Both the position numbers and the translations under genes were made by a program. A stretch of DNA of 39,872 nucleotides, from positions 1 to 39,872 of the forward strand of contig CAIPLM010000234.1 in NCBI GenBank assembly GCA_903865895.1, in the 5' to 3' direction. Position 1 is the first letter of the stretch; each line of letters begins with the position of its first letter. The notes under the pieces were generated by a model. The model did not search any database, was not told the origin of the DNA, and was given only the letters and a program-made list of their open reading frames with translations. Positions 39,740 to 39,872 of the stretch are shown piece by piece. Origin of the DNA: an uncultured Rhodospirillales bacterium (GTDB taxonomy: Bacteria > Pseudomonadota > Alphaproteobacteria > Acetobacterales > Acetobacteraceae).

Positions 39740-39872
39740 CAGGCTGCTGAAAAACGGTGGCGGCTCGATGGTTTGTTGTGATTCCCTGATCTTGACTTGA
39801 GCCGGAGGGAAGATGCGAGGGAACGACGCGGTAGCGGGGTCGCTGTTCAGCTACGTTGATCTCGAGAAGCGG
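39740..39872 (+). mobile_element. Left end of an insertion sequence (cut by window edge)
   Basis: CAGGCTGCTGAAAAACG at 39740-39756 looks like a terminal inverted repeat of IS5/IS1182-type elements. It is followed by a short leader and, at 39813, the start of a transposase frame. The exact outer base and any target duplication cannot be fixed because the other end is not in the window. It lies inside the third palindromic element. Confidence 0.65.
39813..39872 (+). CDS. Transposase, N-terminal fragment (IS5/IS1182-like, DUF772 type)
   Basis: Twenty codons from ATG at 39813 to the window edge, with GGAGGGA just upstream. The residues MRGNDAVAGSLFSYVDLE match the usual start of DUF772-containing DDE transposases, in which a similar GSLFSYVDLE stretch precedes the DHPLRAI motif. 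Only family level can be given from so little. Confidence 0.7.
   Translation, partial: MRGNDAVAGSLFSYVDLEKR

Overview
The window is about 39.9 kb of very GC-rich DNA with strong G/C preference at third codon positions. Because of this, long antisense reading frames shadow nearly every gene. Gene content (a yfgM-like/bamB/der block, aat, a YcgN-type protein, a sarcosine-dehydrogenase-like flavoenzyme, Dpp-type importers) and dispersed GC-rich palindromes suggest an alphaproteobacterium, most likely in the Acetobacteraceae/Rhodospirillales. That assignment is inference; there is no rRNA here to confirm it. I saw no tRNA, rRNA, CRISPR array or phage block.

Layout. (1) 1-2958, minus strand: a tight run of YcgN-like protein, DapA-like lyase/synthase, YgjP-like metalloprotease and HD (SpoT-hydrolase-like) protein, followed by the N-terminus of a biotin carboxylase that runs off the left edge. 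(2) 3003-6078, minus: a secreted SYLF-domain protein, then an ABC-2 exporter (ATPase plus permease) co-transcribed with a histidine phosphatase. (3) 6272-6672, plus: a near-consensus promoter with an operator-like palindrome in front of a small membrane-anchored protein. (4) 6838-10565, minus: AidB-like acyl-CoA dehydrogenase, MFS transporter, methyltransferase. (5) 10726-13414: pepT, a GH19-like protein lacking its expected catalytic glutamate, and aat. (6) 13401-13655: a dense nest of hairpins around a perfect 25-bp inverted repeat, between convergent genes. (7) 13665-23519, minus: a seven-gene operon with a Dpp-type ABC importer that has two tandem substrate-binding proteins and ends in a sarcosine/dimethylglycine-dehydrogenase-like flavoenzyme. 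(8) 23711-27221, plus: a solitary molybdopterin-binding hydroxylase subunit and a flavoprotein. (9) 27356-31244: an unresolved small ORF, then der, bamB and a YfgM-like gene on the minus strand. (10) 31363-35158: lipoprotein, Fsr-type MFS pump, D-aminopeptidase-like serine hydrolase, DUF1761 membrane protein. (11) 35268-39659, plus: a catabolic-looking cluster of SDR, DUF169, glutamine-synthetase-like ligase, N-formylglutamate-amidohydrolase-like protein and isochorismatase-like hydrolase. (12) 39740-39872: the left end of an insertion sequence.

Most worth pursuing: the five-gene cluster at 35268-39659, which has no pathway I recognise and looks like gamma-glutamylation followed by amide hydrolysis; a dispersed AT-rich compound-palindrome element present three times, twice inside operons, with the third copy apparently cut by the insertion sequence; the multi-hairpin element at 13401-13655; and two unrelated-looking small genes whose promoters share an identical 11-mer at the same position relative to the -35 box.
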